Part shown: piece after piece, positions 36,316 through 45,196 of the stretch
Position numbering within the stretch: position 1 is the first letter of the stretch
How the letters are laid out: each line of letters starts with the position of its first letter
Origin: Marinobacter sp. SS13-12
GTDB lineage: Bacteria > Pseudomonadota > Gammaproteobacteria > Pseudomonadales > Oleiphilaceae
DNA length: 64,000 nt
Direction of reading: 5' to 3'
Assembly (NCBI RefSeq): GCF_030227115.1
Contig: NZ_JASSUA010000003.1
Span: forward strand, 310,001 to 374,000
Position numbers and translations under genes: made by a program
Notes under the pieces: model-generated
What the model saw: the letters and a program-made list of their open reading frames with translations, nothing else
The model's database searches: none
What the model was told of the DNA's origin: nothing

Positions 36316-36981
36316 TTGATCAGGGTATTGGTTGTAGACGACCATGAACTGGTCAGGTCCGGTATTACCCGGATGCTGGCCGACAACCCAGACATTGACG
36401 TCATCGGCGAAGCCTCCTCAGGTGAGGATGCTATTGATTTTGTGCGCAAAGACAGCCCGGACATCGTATTGATGGATATCCGGATGCCGGGTATTGGCGG
36501 GCTGGAGGCGACGCGCCGTATTCTGCGTATTGATGACGCCATTCGTGTCATTGTCGTGACTGCCTGCGCGGATGACCCTTACCCCACACGGGTTATGCAG
36601 GCCGGTGCTTCGGCTTATATCACCAAGGGTGCTGACATCAAGGAAATGGTGCGGGCGATCCGCATGGCTCATTCCGGCCAGCGCTACATCAGCCCCGAAA
36701 TTGCCCAGAAGATGGCGCTCAAACAGCTTGGGGGTGGTGATGCACGGGACGAGGATGGCGAACTAACGCTCTTTGACCGGCTGTCCGAGCGGGAAATGCA
36801 GATTGCCCTGATGGTGGTGGACTGCCAGAAAGTGCAGGACATTTCCGACAAGCTTTGTCTCAGCCCCAAAACCGTGAACAGCTACCGCTATCGGATTTTC
36901 GAGAAGCTGGAAATTTCCAGTGACGTTGAGTTGGCGCTGATGGCGGTCAGGCTCGGGTTGCTCGATGCCGACAGGGCCTGA
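36316..36981 (+). CDS. gacA: Response regulator GacA (UvrY)
   Basis: GacA is the response regulator of the Gac/Rsm (BarA/UvrY) cascade and drives the small RNAs that titrate CsrA/RsmA. The start is TTG, chosen because GAGGTGAG lies just upstream and the product then begins MIRVLVVDDHELVRSGITRM, as in GacA. The 221 residues have a receiver domain with phospho-acceptor D54 (VLMDIRMPG) and a LuxR-type helix-turn-helix at about 150-205 (ISDKLCLSPKTVNSYRYRIF). It overlaps uvrC by 17 bp, the conserved gacA-uvrC arrangement. A TTG start implies modest translation. Confidence 0.94.
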   Translation: MIRVLVVDDHELVRSGITRMLADNPDIDVIGEASSGEDAIDFVRKDSPDIVLMDIRMPGIGGLEATRRILRIDDAIRVIVVTACADDPYPTRVMQAGASAYITKGADIKEMVRAIRMAHSGQRYISPEIAQKMALKQLGGGDARDEDGELTLFDRLSEREMQIALMVVDCQKVQDISDKLCLSPKTVNSYRYRIFEKLEISSDVELALMAVRLGLLDADRA

Positions 36982-38842
36982 CTCTCCAGCTGATCCTGCC
37001 GAGGCAGAGAATGACAGGGAGTTCGACACCAAAAGCTTCCTGAAACAACTGACCGAAAGGCCTGGCGTATACCGCATGTATGACGCCAGTGGCAACGTGC
37101 TGTATGTGGGCAAGGCCCGCAATCTCAAAAAGCGCGTTACCAGTTACTTCCGCAAGTCTGGACTGGCCCCGAAAACCGAGGCGCTGGTTTCCCGGATAAA
37201 CTCAATCGAAGTGACCATCACCAGCAGCGAAACCGAAGCGCTGCTGCTTGAACAGAATCTGATCAAATCACTGCGGCCGCCCTACAATATCCTGCTGCGG
37301 GACGATAAATCCTACCCCTATATCTACCTGTCGTCACACGACGATTACCCGTCGCTGACGTTCCGTCGTGGGCGTACGAAGAAGGGTGGCGGCACCTGGT
37401 ACGGGCCGTTTCCAAGCTCCGGGGCGGTCAAGGAAAGTCTTAACATTCTACAGAAGATATTCCGCATAAGATCCTGTAGTGAAAGCTATTTCAGAAACCG
37501 GACGCGCCCCTGCCTGCAATATCAGATCAACCGGTGCACGGCCCCCTGTGTGGAATTCATTTCGCCGGAGGACTACCGGGAGGACATGCGTCACGCCACC
37601 ATGTTCCTCGAAGGCAAGAATCCCGCGATCCTGCAGGACCTGATGGCAGCCATGGAAACAGCGTCGAAGAATCTCGAGTTCGAGAAAGCCGCTGCCTACC
37701 GGGATCAGATCAACCATCTCCGCCACGTGCAGGAACAGCAGAGCGTGGACGGTGAGGGTGGTGATGCGGACGTTGTCGCCATTGCCCAGGATGCCGGAGT
37801 GGTCTGTATCGTGGTCATTATCGTGCGCGGTGGCCGGGTGCTGGGCACCAAGGATTATTTCCCGCGATACAGTATCGAGCAGTCGGAAGGCGAGCTGTTG
37901 AGCGCGTTCCTGGGCCAGTACTACTTCGGTGGCAGCACTCGGCGTGAAATACCGCCCGATATCCTGGTGCCGGTGGATGTGGAAGGGCAGGAACTGTTGT
38001 CACAGGCGCTGACGGAATCCGCCGGTCGCGATACCCGGGTCCGCAAGAATGTGCGGGGCGAGCGCCGGCGCTGGCTTGAGCTGGCCATGACCAATGCCCG
38101 CCAGACCCTGCTGTCACATCTGGCCAGCAAGGAAACGGTATACCGCCGCCTGCTGGCCCTGCGGGACCTGCTCGAGCTGGCGGAAACCCCGTCCCGCATG
38201 GAATGTTTCGATATCAGCCATAGCCATGGTGAAAACACGGTCGCATCCTGCGTGGTTTTCGACGAGAATGGGCCGCTGAAGAGCGACTACCGTCTGTACA
38301 ATATCGAAGGCGTTACCGCCGGAGATGACTATGCCGCCATGCGCCAGGTACTGACTCGTCGATACAAGCGCATGGTGGCAGGCGAGGGCAAGCGCCCGGA
38401 CCTGGTGTTCATTGACGGTGGTAAGGGGCAGTTGAACATTGCCCGGGAAGTGTTTGAAGAGCTTGGTGTTACGGATATTCCCCTGATCGGTGTGGCCAAG
38501 GGTGTGACGCGGCGTGCGGGCATGGAGCAGTTGATTGATGCCCTGACCGGAGACCTGTACCGGGTGCCGGCAGACTCCCCGGCACTGCACCTTATCCAGC
38601 ATATCCGGGACGAGTCACACCGCTTTGCGATTACCGGCCACCGGGCGAGGCGTGACAAGAAACGCCGACAGTCTACCCTTGAAGGTATCGAGGGGGTCGG
38701 GCCCAAGCGGCGCCGTGACCTGATTCGTTACTTCGGTGGCATTCAGGAGCTTCGCAAGGCCAGCGTCGACGAAATGTCCAAGGTTCAGGGAATCAGCAGG
38801 AACCTGGCCGAAACCATCTACGCAGTACTGCATGACGAATAG
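36965..38842 (+). CDS. uvrC: Excinuclease ABC subunit C (UvrC)
   Basis: UvrC makes both incisions around bulky DNA lesions in nucleotide excision repair. The 625-residue protein has the GIY-YIG domain for the 3' cut (about 35-115; RPGVYRMYDASGNVLYVGKA), a UVR motif for UvrB contact (about 215-245; FEKAAAYRDQINHLR), an RNase H-like nuclease for the 5' cut (about 400-560; MECFDISHSHGENTVASCVV) and C-terminal helix-hairpin-helix units (about 570-620). It starts inside the gacA 3' end and is followed by pgsA after 7 bp. Confidence 0.97.
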   Translation: MPTGPDSPADPAEAENDREFDTKSFLKQLTERPGVYRMYDASGNVLYVGKARNLKKRVTSYFRKSGLAPKTEALVSRINSIEVTITSSETEALLLEQNLIKSLRPPYNILLRDDKSYPYIYLSSHDDYPSLTFRRGRTKKGGGTWYGPFPSSGAVKESLNILQKIFRIRSCSESYFRNRTRPCLQYQINRCTAPCVEFISPEDYREDMRHATMFLEGKNPAILQDLMAAMETASKNLEFEKAAAYRDQINHLRHVQEQQSVDGEGGDADVVAIAQDAGVVCIVVIIVRGGRVLGTKDYFPRYSIEQSEGELLSAFLGQYYFGGSTRREIPPDILVPVDVEGQELLSQALTESAGRDTRVRKNVRGERRRWLELAMTNARQTLLSHLASKETVYRRLLALRDLLELAETPSRMECFDISHSHGENTVASCVVFDENGPLKSDYRLYNIEGVTAGDDYAAMRQVLTRRYKRMVAGEGKRPDLVFIDGGKGQLNIAREVFEELGVTDIPLIGVAKGVTRRAGMEQLIDALTGDLYRVPADSPALHLIQHIRDESHRFAITGHRARRDKKRRQSTLEGIEGVGPKRRRDLIRYFGGIQELRKASVDEMSKVQGISRNLAETIYAVLHDE

Positions 38843-38849
38843 GGACAGC

Positions 38850-39407
38850 ATGAATCTACCCAACATCCTCACTCTTTCCCGCATCCTGATGATCCCGGTT
38901 TTCGTGATCATCTATTACCTGCCGGCCTACTGGAGCTACCTTGTCAGCGCCGGTATTTTTGGCCTGGCTGCGGCTACGGACTGGCTGGACGGGTATCTGG
39001 CGAGAAAGCTGGACCAGAGCACTCCTTTCGGAGCCTTTCTGGACCCGGTTGCGGACAAGTTGATGGTAGCGGTTGCGTTAACAGTGCTGATTGAGTCCCA
39101 TGCCAGTTTTATTCTCACCATCCCGGCCACGGTGATTATCGGTCGCGAGATCGTGATCTCGGCACTGCGGGAATGGATGGCGGAAATCGGAAGCCGGGGG
39201 AGTGTGGCGGTATCCTATATCGGTAAAATCAAAACCACGGCACAGATGGTGGCGATTATCATGTTGCTGGCGTTCCCGCCAGGTGTGGTCTGGAGCCTCG
39301 TGGGAACGGTATTACTCTATGTGGCGGCCGTGCTGACCCTCTGGTCAATGGTTCTTTACCTCAAGGCTGCCTGGCCAGACCTGTTTCCCGAGAAGCAAGC
39401 AGACTGA
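38850..39407 (+). CDS. pgsA: CDP-diacylglycerol-glycerol-3-phosphate 3-phosphatidyltransferase PgsA
   Basis: PgsA makes phosphatidylglycerol phosphate, the committed step to phosphatidylglycerol and cardiolipin, at the inner membrane. The ATG at 38850 gives the usual start MNLPNILTLSRILMIPVFVI and 185 residues; the frame is open further upstream inside uvrC but that is not used. The CDP-alcohol phosphotransferase motif is spread over ATDWLDGYLARKLDQSTPFG, then AFLDPVADKLM (D-G-x2-A-R-x8-G-x3-D-x3-D). It ends the gacA-uvrC-pgsA operon. Confidence 0.95.
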   Translation: MNLPNILTLSRILMIPVFVIIYYLPAYWSYLVSAGIFGLAAATDWLDGYLARKLDQSTPFGAFLDPVADKLMVAVALTVLIESHASFILTIPATVIIGREIVISALREWMAEIGSRGSVAVSYIGKIKTTAQMVAIIMLLAFPPGVVWSLVGTVLLYVAAVLTLWSMVLYLKAAWPDLFPEKQAD

Positions 39408-39413
39408 CACGCC

Positions 39414-40016
39414 TCAGATCTGAGCCACCGTCCAGTTGATTACCTGCCTGGCCAGCTCACTGCTGGCCTGTCCGAAGGCTTCCACCACACTTTCGACAGA
39501 CTCTCCACCTGCCGCGTAACTGGTCTCGAATTGTTTGCTTGCAACGGGTTTCCGGCTGCGCTCGTCAATCAGCTGCAGGTTCAGTTCCAGGTGGATAACC
39601 GGTTTGCCATCCTGATACTCGGCCTGGAACCGGGTGAGGTCGCCAGTCAGGGTAAGGTCACTCTGTACGGCGCTGGTATCGGTTACCACCGTTGCCATCC
39701 GCCCGTCCCGCCGGAAGGCTTCCAGCAGATACGCGGCAACAAGCACCGGCGCCCGGTTGCTCCAGCGTGAACCCTGATAGGCACGGATTTCATGGGGCGT
39801 CGGTTTGACCAGAATCCGGGAGCTGTCAATCGGCGCCACTGCCAGCGGTGTCGATATGCGTAGAGTGCGATCGATGGTTTCAGCGGTGGTCTCCGGCGCT
39901 TTCGGTGCCGGTAACTGGAAAATCTGATGGGCCGGTTGGTCCGGGAACACGGTGCAGCCGGCCAGCGACACCGTCGCTACGGTGGCAATCAGTAAACGCG
40001 TCAATGCGATTGTCAC
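39414..40016 (-). CDS. ABC transporter auxiliary lipoprotein, PqiC/LetC-like
   Basis: This 200-residue lipoprotein (signal peptide, lipobox SLAGC with C20) matches the ABC-type transport auxiliary lipoprotein family, with the segments ILVKPTPHEIRAYQGSRWSN, APVLVAAYLLEAFRRDGRMA and FQAEYQDGKPVIHLELNLQL. It is the last gene of the four-gene Mla-like operon and overlaps the MCE gene by 4 bp. It probably works in the periplasm or at the outer membrane with the MCE protein in lipid transfer. Confidence 0.85.
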   Translation of the reverse strand: MTIALTRLLIATVATVSLAGCTVFPDQPAHQIFQLPAPKAPETTAETIDRTLRISTPLAVAPIDSSRILVKPTPHEIRAYQGSRWSNRAPVLVAAYLLEAFRRDGRMATVVTDTSAVQSDLTLTGDLTRFQAEYQDGKPVIHLELNLQLIDERSRKPVASKQFETSYAAGGESVESVVEAFGQASSELARQVINWTVAQI

Positions 40017-40951
40017 GGGTTAAACTCCTGGATTGGCTCGCGGCCCAGAAACAGGCCAGACGGGTCGTCTTCAAATCGGTAGATCACACTGTTGAGGCCT
40101 CGCAGGGTGTTGCGTAACTCCCGCATTGCGGGAGCAAGTTCTGCGGCGCCCTGCATGCCCTGGTCCAGAGCACCCTCATTCCTGGCAGTAAGCTCATCCA
40201 GTCGGGCGGTGGAAGCCTCCAGAGAGTCCATGGCGCTTTGTGCGGTCGCGAATAGCTGCCGGCCTTCATTGTCCAGCAGGGCATTGGCGGTGGCGCCAAA
40301 ACGGCGGAAGGTTTCCAGTGTGGCTTCGGTCTGGCCGCTGAGCTGGTCGAAACTGGTCACCAGGTTTCTCAATGCTTCCCGCTGTTCCAGGAGGCCTGAC
40401 GAAATGGTCTCGATGTTTTCCAGGCTGCGCGTTAGATGGCGGGCGTTCTCTGGCGACACCATGGCGTTGGCATTCGTCATTACCAGGTCGAGCTTGGCAA
40501 AGAGTTTTTCGCTGGTGGCCATGAGGGTACTGAAGGCGGATGGCTCGGCGTAGATGGACGGCGGAGACTCACGGTCACCCTCCAGCGTGCGGCTTTCCGG
40601 ATTGCCACCCTCGAGCTCAATGCTCATGCTGCCAGTGATGTTGGTCAGCGCCAGACCGGCCCGGGTGTCTTCCTTGATGGGGACATCACTGTAGACCCGG
40701 ATGAGCGCCCGCACATTGCGAGGATCTTCCGGGTCCAGCCGTAGTTCGTAGACATCGCCTACCTCAATCCCGCTGTACTTGACCGGGCTGCCTTCGGATA
40801 GCCCGCTCACACCACGATCAAAAATAACCTCGTACCAGGCGTACTCCCGGTCGGTGCTGGCTTTGGCCAACCACAGTGCAAACAGCAATGCGCTGGCCAG
40901 GAAGACCAGCGTGAATAGCCCGATCAGGACATGATGTGCTCTGGGTTCCAT
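40013..40951 (-). CDS. MlaD/MCE-family lipid-binding protein
   Basis: This 312-residue protein has one N-terminal membrane anchor (about 6-28, VLIGLFTLVFLASALLFALW) and one MCE domain (about 40-125; VIFDRGVSGLSEGSPVKYSG, GLALTNITGSMSIELEGG). A long helical C-terminal region follows (about 150-300) that is absent from E. coli MlaD, which has about 180 residues. Helical tails of MCE proteins can form periplasmic tunnels, so a bridging role is plausible. It is encoded with the ATPase and permease. Confidence 0.9.
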   Translation of the reverse strand: MEPRAHHVLIGLFTLVFLASALLFALWLAKASTDREYAWYEVIFDRGVSGLSEGSPVKYSGIEVGDVYELRLDPEDPRNVRALIRVYSDVPIKEDTRAGLALTNITGSMSIELEGGNPESRTLEGDRESPPSIYAEPSAFSTLMATSEKLFAKLDLVMTNANAMVSPENARHLTRSLENIETISSGLLEQREALRNLVTSFDQLSGQTEATLETFRRFGATANALLDNEGRQLFATAQSAMDSLEASTARLDELTARNEGALDQGMQGAAELAPAMRELRNTLRGLNSVIYRFEDDPSGLFLGREPIQEFNP

Positions 40952-40969
40952 CTCAGTAATTCTCCTGAT

Positions 40970-41779
40970 TCATCCGACTTCTCTGCCGCTTGCTGACTGC
41001 GACCGTTGGGCAGCCCGGCCTCGTGGCCCGTGAAAATAGTCGCGGATCCAGGGGTCGTCGGTGTTTTCGACGATGTCCAGCGGACCTTCAACCAGTACCT
41101 GTTTGTTTGACAGCACCGCCACCCGGTCACAGGTACTGTATAGCGTATCCAGGTCGTGAGTGACCAGAAACACGCTGAAGCCCAGCGCGTCCCGCAGCGT
41201 CACAATCAGCCGGTCAAACGCCGCTGCACCGATGGGGTCAAGCCCCGCTGTGGGTTCATCGAGGAACAGAATTTCCGGGTCCAGCGCGATTGCTCGTGCC
41301 AGTGAGGCCCGTTTTACCATACCGCCGGAGAGCTGCGCAGGCACCATGGTGCTTGCTTTGGCAGGCAGGCCTACCAGTGCCAGCTTCATTCTGGCGAGAT
41401 ACTCTGCGTCTTCCCTGGAGAGCCTGGCGTGTTCAATCAGCGGCAGGGCAACATTTTCCTGCAGCGTCAGGGATGTGAAGAGGGCGCCACCCTGGAACAG
41501 CACACCAAAGCGCCGCTCCACCCGGGACCGCTGGTCCGGCGAGAGCGCCTGCAACTCCTCACCGAAGACCTCAATGACGCCTGAATCGGGCTGATGAAGG
41601 CCAACAATACTGCGCAGCAGCACAGACTTGCCGGTGCCTGATCCACCGACCACACCCAGTATTTCCCGGCGATTGAGGTCCATGTCCAGATTCGTGTGGA
41701 CCTCGTTCGTGCCAAACCGGTTGCATAGCTCCCGGACCCTGATAACCACATCCTGTTGCGAGGCCCGTTGATTCACCAA
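40970..41779 (-). CDS. MlaF-like ABC transporter ATPase
   Basis: This is the predicted energy-coupling subunit of the MCE lipid transporter. The 269-residue protein has Walker A GGSGTGKS (about 43-50), signature LSGGMVKRASLARAIALDPE (about 144-163) and Walker B ILFLDEPTAGLDPIG. The KRASLARA after LSGGM is characteristic of MlaF-type ATPases. It overlaps the permease by 7 bp. Confidence 0.93.
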   Translation of the reverse strand: MVNQRASQQDVVIRVRELCNRFGTNEVHTNLDMDLNRREILGVVGGSGTGKSVLLRSIVGLHQPDSGVIEVFGEELQALSPDQRSRVERRFGVLFQGGALFTSLTLQENVALPLIEHARLSREDAEYLARMKLALVGLPAKASTMVPAQLSGGMVKRASLARAIALDPEILFLDEPTAGLDPIGAAAFDRLIVTLRDALGFSVFLVTHDLDTLYSTCDRVAVLSNKQVLVEGPLDIVENTDDPWIRDYFHGPRGRAAQRSQSASGREVG

Positions 41780-42897
41780 CCCATCTCCATGAAGAAAATT
41801 GCCGCTATGGAGTCCAGCAGGATGACCATAAAGATCGACTGTACCACGGCAGAGGTGGTGTGCTCACCGACGGATTCGGCACTGCCACTGGCCTTGAAAC
41901 CTTCAAGACAGCCGATCACTGCGATAACAAAGGCGAATACGGGCGCTTTACCAAGCCCGACCAGAAAGTGAACGACGGCGACCTTGGTTTCCAGAATGTT
42001 GGTGATCTGGGGGATCGAAATGTCGAGTACCAATACGCAGACCAGTGAACCACCGACGATGCCACTGATCATGCCGACAAAAGTCAGTATCGGCAGGGAG
42101 ATGACCATCGCCAGAACCCGGGGGATAACCAGAAGTTCAATCGGGCTGAGCCCGAAGGTTCGCAGCGCGTCGATCTCCTCATTCGCTTTCATGGAGCCGA
42201 GCTGTGCCGTGAAGGCGCTGGCAGTTCTGCCTGCCAGCAGAATGGCCGCCAACAACACGCCAAACTCCCGCAGGAAGGAAAATGCCACCAGGTTGACGGT
42301 ATAGATAGTGGCGCCGAACTCATCAAGAACGGTGGCACCCAGAAACGCGACCACCGCGCCCACCAGAAAGGTAAGCAGGGCAACAATGGGCAGCGCATTG
42401 AGCCCGGTCTGGTGGATATGGGCCACCAGTGAGGTCATACGCCAACGCCAGGGTGTCGGCAGGATGGCGGCCATCGTTCCAAGTATCTGCCCGGTGAAAC
42501 CCATCAACAGGCGTTGCTGGCCCCAGTATTCCGCAACCTGTTCGCCCACCCGTGCAAGGAACGCGATAATCGCCGACCCCTGACGGGGCGGTTCTTCCTC
42601 TGGTGTGGCAAGGGCCTCGCCGACCAGGCGCAACAGATCCCGTCGTTCCGGCGCAAGCCCCGACTTATCATCGGTCAGCTCCAGTAATCGTTGGGCGCCA
42701 AGAAGATCCGCCAGCAACGAAGCGCCGGCCGTATCCAGTGCTTCAATGGAAGACAGGTCCGGGGCGTGGTCTGCCGTTTTCCGTGAGGCGAGGGCGGTGC
42801 CGACTTCCTGCCTAAGCCTGGCATAGTTCGGCAGCGTCCAGTCGCCTGTGACGACGAGGCGATCGGCTTGATAGTCTAGCTTGCCGGGTGAGGGCAT
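41773..42897 (-). CDS. MlaE-family permease with N-terminal STAS domain
   Basis: This 374-residue membrane subunit is first in the operon. The N-terminal ~100 residues form an STAS-like domain (LVVTGDWTLPNYARLRQEVG, IEALDTAGASLLADLLGAQR). In E. coli the STAS part is a separate protein, MlaB, so here it is fused. The permease (about 130-374) has the MlaE features GATVLDEFGATIYTVNLVAF, ILLAGRTASAFTAQLGSMKA and NEEIDALRTFGLSPIELLVI. AGGAAC precedes the ATG. Confidence 0.93.
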   Translation of the reverse strand: MPSPGKLDYQADRLVVTGDWTLPNYARLRQEVGTALASRKTADHAPDLSSIEALDTAGASLLADLLGAQRLLELTDDKSGLAPERRDLLRLVGEALATPEEEPPRQGSAIIAFLARVGEQVAEYWGQQRLLMGFTGQILGTMAAILPTPWRWRMTSLVAHIHQTGLNALPIVALLTFLVGAVVAFLGATVLDEFGATIYTVNLVAFSFLREFGVLLAAILLAGRTASAFTAQLGSMKANEEIDALRTFGLSPIELLVIPRVLAMVISLPILTFVGMISGIVGGSLVCVLVLDISIPQITNILETKVAVVHFLVGLGKAPVFAFVIAVIGCLEGFKASGSAESVGEHTTSAVVQSIFMVILLDSIAAIFFMEMGW

Positions 42898-43035
42898 CCG
42901 CGGTTCCTGTGCCTGTGTTCAGGGAAATGTGTGGTGTGTCCCTGATACTAGCTGAAATTTTACCATCGGGCTGCCTCTTCCTTGTGTGAAAAATAATCAA
43001 GAACCTGAAGCAAAACAGAAAGTTGAAAAAAGAGG

Positions 43036-43063
43036 TTGACGCAAACGGCCGAATCCGTAGAAT
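43036..43063 (+). promoter_or_regulatory. Promoter of the tRNA-Gly/tRNA-Cys unit
   Basis: TTGACG (43036-43041) and TAGAAT (43058-43063) with 16 bp between lie 17 bp upstream of tRNA-Gly. The match to sigma-70 is good. Confidence 0.75.
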
Positions 43064-43080
43064 ACGCCCTCGTTGACCAA

Positions 43081-43156
43081 GCGGGAATAGCTCAGTTGGT
43101 AGAGCACAACCTTGCCAAGGTTGGGGTCGCGAGTTCGAATCTCGTTTCCCGCTCCA
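43081..43156 (+). tRNA. tRNA-Gly (GCC)
   Basis: This 76-nt tRNA has an encoded CCA. The acceptor stem GCGGGAA pairs with TTCCCGC. The anticodon is GCC in the loop CTTGCCAAG, the D-arm is AGCTCAGTTGGTAGAGC and the T-loop is GAGTTCGAATCTC. It reads GGC and GGU. Confidence 0.97.
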
Positions 43157-43222
43157 ATCAACACAGTCTCTCAATGCCCACCTGAGAGCATAAAAGTGTC
43201 GAATCCCCTTCGAACTTTTACC

Positions 43223-43296
43223 GGCGCGGTGGCAGAGTGGTTATGCAGCGGACTGCAACTCCGTTAACGCCGGTTCGATTCCGACCCGCGCCTCCA
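43223..43296 (+). tRNA. tRNA-Cys (GCA)
   Basis: This 74-nt tRNA has an encoded CCA. The acceptor stem GGCGCGG pairs with CCGCGCC and the anticodon loop ACTGCAACT carries GCA. The T-arm is CCGGTTCGATTCCGA. It follows tRNA-Gly by 66 bp. Its 3' end is repeated at 46651-46687. Confidence 0.97.
43258..43294 (+). repeat. Left direct repeat (attachment-site-like), 3' end of tRNA-Cys
   Basis: These 37 bases of tRNA-Cys recur at 46651-46687 with 35 matches; the last 28 bases (43267-43294) are identical. Use of a tRNA 3' end is typical of integrative elements. Confidence 0.75.
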
Positions 43297-43476
43297 TTTT
43301 TACTTTTTAATATCAATAGACCACCACGCCCGACGCTCGTTGAGTTTCTGACCCAAAAAATATCCAAATAAGCCAAGGCACGTTTTCACACAGAGGAAAG
43401 TCGCCGCTTCAGAAATGACTGGTTCGGCAGGTCAATGATAGCTATATGGATTTACTTTTATAGGGGCTCTCTCTCA

Positions 43477-43809
43477 TCAATCCACAGATGATACGGGCGG
43501 TCGAAAGTGCAGCACTCGCGCGTTTTTCGGCAACGGTGAGGCACAACGGCCCTGCTGGTCCAGCAGGGCTTGTTGTAGACTGATAAGTGAGTCGTACATC
43601 ATTCCTTGAATATCCAATAATGCCTTCATCGGATTCCTGGCTACTCGGCGCCGGGCCTCGATCACAAACTGAAGGCCCCGCAGCCGACGTTGGTTGCACT
43701 CCGAACTGCGGCGAATGCAGTCTTCAATCAATTCCGCGCGTAATCTCTCAAAGCCTTCCGGGTCACGCTGAGCCAGCTCCTTGAGCTCATCGAACGTAGG
43801 CATGTCCAT
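43477..43809 (-). CDS. DUF3135 protein
   Basis: This 110-residue, mainly helical cytoplasmic protein starts MDMPTFDELKELAQRDPEGF, the usual DUF3135 opening, followed by LRAELIEDCIRRSSECNQRR, then LRGLQFVIEARRR. AGGAGG lies six bases before the ATG. The family has no known function. It is the first gene inside the tRNA-Cys segment. Confidence 0.8.
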   Translation of the reverse strand: MDMPTFDELKELAQRDPEGFERLRAELIEDCIRRSSECNQRRLRGLQFVIEARRRVARNPMKALLDIQGMMYDSLISLQQALLDQQGRCASPLPKNARVLHFRPPVSSVD

Positions 43810-44053
43810 AACCTTCCTCCTTTCCTGGATTCAAGTAACACCTACTGCTCCACTCCTTTTCAAAGCCCCTGTAGCCCGCGTTCGACAGTCCGGAAACCAG
43901 GTTCTCCACCTCGCAGAAAATAAAGCTGGGACACTTTCAGTTAAGCCTCGGAGGGGTCCGGAATCAAGATTCGAGGGATGGTTTTAACGAACGTACTCAA
44001 GGGACGCTCCTGACGTTGCGCCCCAGGATGGCCTTGCGGCCAGATGCTAAAGG

Positions 44054-45181
44054 CTAGCTCTGTGGTTTGATCAGGAATTTCTCTCCGGTAGCTTGCTTGC
44101 CGTAAACCGAGATCGCATCCAGCTGTAACGCGCCGGCCAGGGATACTTCGTGAGTGTAGTGACTGGCGAAGGTAGTTTTGATCTCGGCGGCAATGCGTTT
44201 GCGCATGGCGGCGGTGATTTCATTGCCGAGCTTTCCTAATACATTGAACAACAAAAAGCCGTTTACAGCCCAGGCAAAACCAAAGCTGCGGTTCAGTGTG
44301 ATGGGGCCGCGATCAAGGCCGCCATAGATATAAACCTGTTTGTAGATGTCAGATCCATACACGCTGTATTCAGTCATGTTGCGAGAGACGGCGGCTTCCA
44401 TGCAGGTAAGAATATCGCTAGCCAGGCGACCGCCACCGATTGGGTCGAAAGCGATGGTAGCGCCGGTGTCGATCAGTGCTTGGGTGAGGTCTGCCATAAA
44501 GCTGTCGCGACTGGAGTTGACCACGTACTTGGCACCCATGTCGCGCAGCAATGCTTCCTGTTCCGGCTTGCGGACGATATTGACCAGGTCGATGCCGTCG
44601 GCGATGCAGATGCGGTTAAGCATTTGCCCGAGGTTAGAGGCGGCGGCAGCGTGAACGATAGCCTTGTGACCTTCAGCGCGCATGGTTTCCACCATGGCTA
44701 ATGCAGTCAGCGGATTAACAAAGCTGGAAGCACCTTCGACTGCAGTCGTACCCGGCTCCAGTTCCAGACAGCTTTGCACATTGGCACAGAGGTATTTGCG
44801 GTAGCTACCGCCGCCAATGAACGCAACGGTTTTGCCCATCAGGCTTTGCGCTGCGGCGGATGAGCCTGCAGCGACGACGGTACCTGCGCCTTCATTGCCC
44901 ACGGGTATAGGCTTGCCAACCCGCTTTTTCACGGCACCCATGAACTTGGCCGGGACATCGGCACTGATGACCGGGCGATCAGCGCTACCGGATTGGCTGG
45001 CAGTCGTCATATCAGCCGCGCTGAACATTACTCCCAGGTCAGACGGGTTGATCGGGGCGGCTTCGACGCGGATGACTACCTGGTTTTCGCCCGGCTGCGG
45101 GATTTCGATCTCGCGCAGGGCGACTTCCAGTTTGTTGTCTTCGCTAATGGTGGAAGTAAGTTCGATGTTGTTTTCTGACAC
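44054..45181 (-). CDS. Zinc-independent-looking MDR (quinone oxidoreductase-like) dehydrogenase
   Basis: The start is set to GTG at 45181, since AGGAG is six bases upstream; the product has 375 residues. It has the GroES-like N-terminal fold (EIEIPQPGENQVVIRVEAAP, INPSDLGVMFS) and a long insertion before VGNEGAGTVVAAGS. The Rossmann part is AIVHAAAASNLGQMLNRICI, close to the A-A-x-S-x-x-G pattern of quinone reductases rather than GxGxxG. No structural or catalytic zinc cysteines are evident. It probably reduces an enone or quinone with NADPH; the substrate is unknown. Confidence 0.8.
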   Translation of the reverse strand: MSENNIELTSTISEDNKLEVALREIEIPQPGENQVVIRVEAAPINPSDLGVMFSAADMTTASQSGSADRPVISADVPAKFMGAVKKRVGKPIPVGNEGAGTVVAAGSSAAAQSLMGKTVAFIGGGSYRKYLCANVQSCLELEPGTTAVEGASSFVNPLTALAMVETMRAEGHKAIVHAAAASNLGQMLNRICIADGIDLVNIVRKPEQEALLRDMGAKYVVNSSRDSFMADLTQALIDTGATIAFDPIGGGRLASDILTCMEAAVSRNMTEYSVYGSDIYKQVYIYGGLDRGPITLNRSFGFAWAVNGFLLFNVLGKLGNEITAAMRKRIAAEIKTTFASHYTHEVSLAGALQLDAISVYGKQATGEKFLIKPQS

Positions 45182-45196
45182 GTTTTTCTCCTGCAA

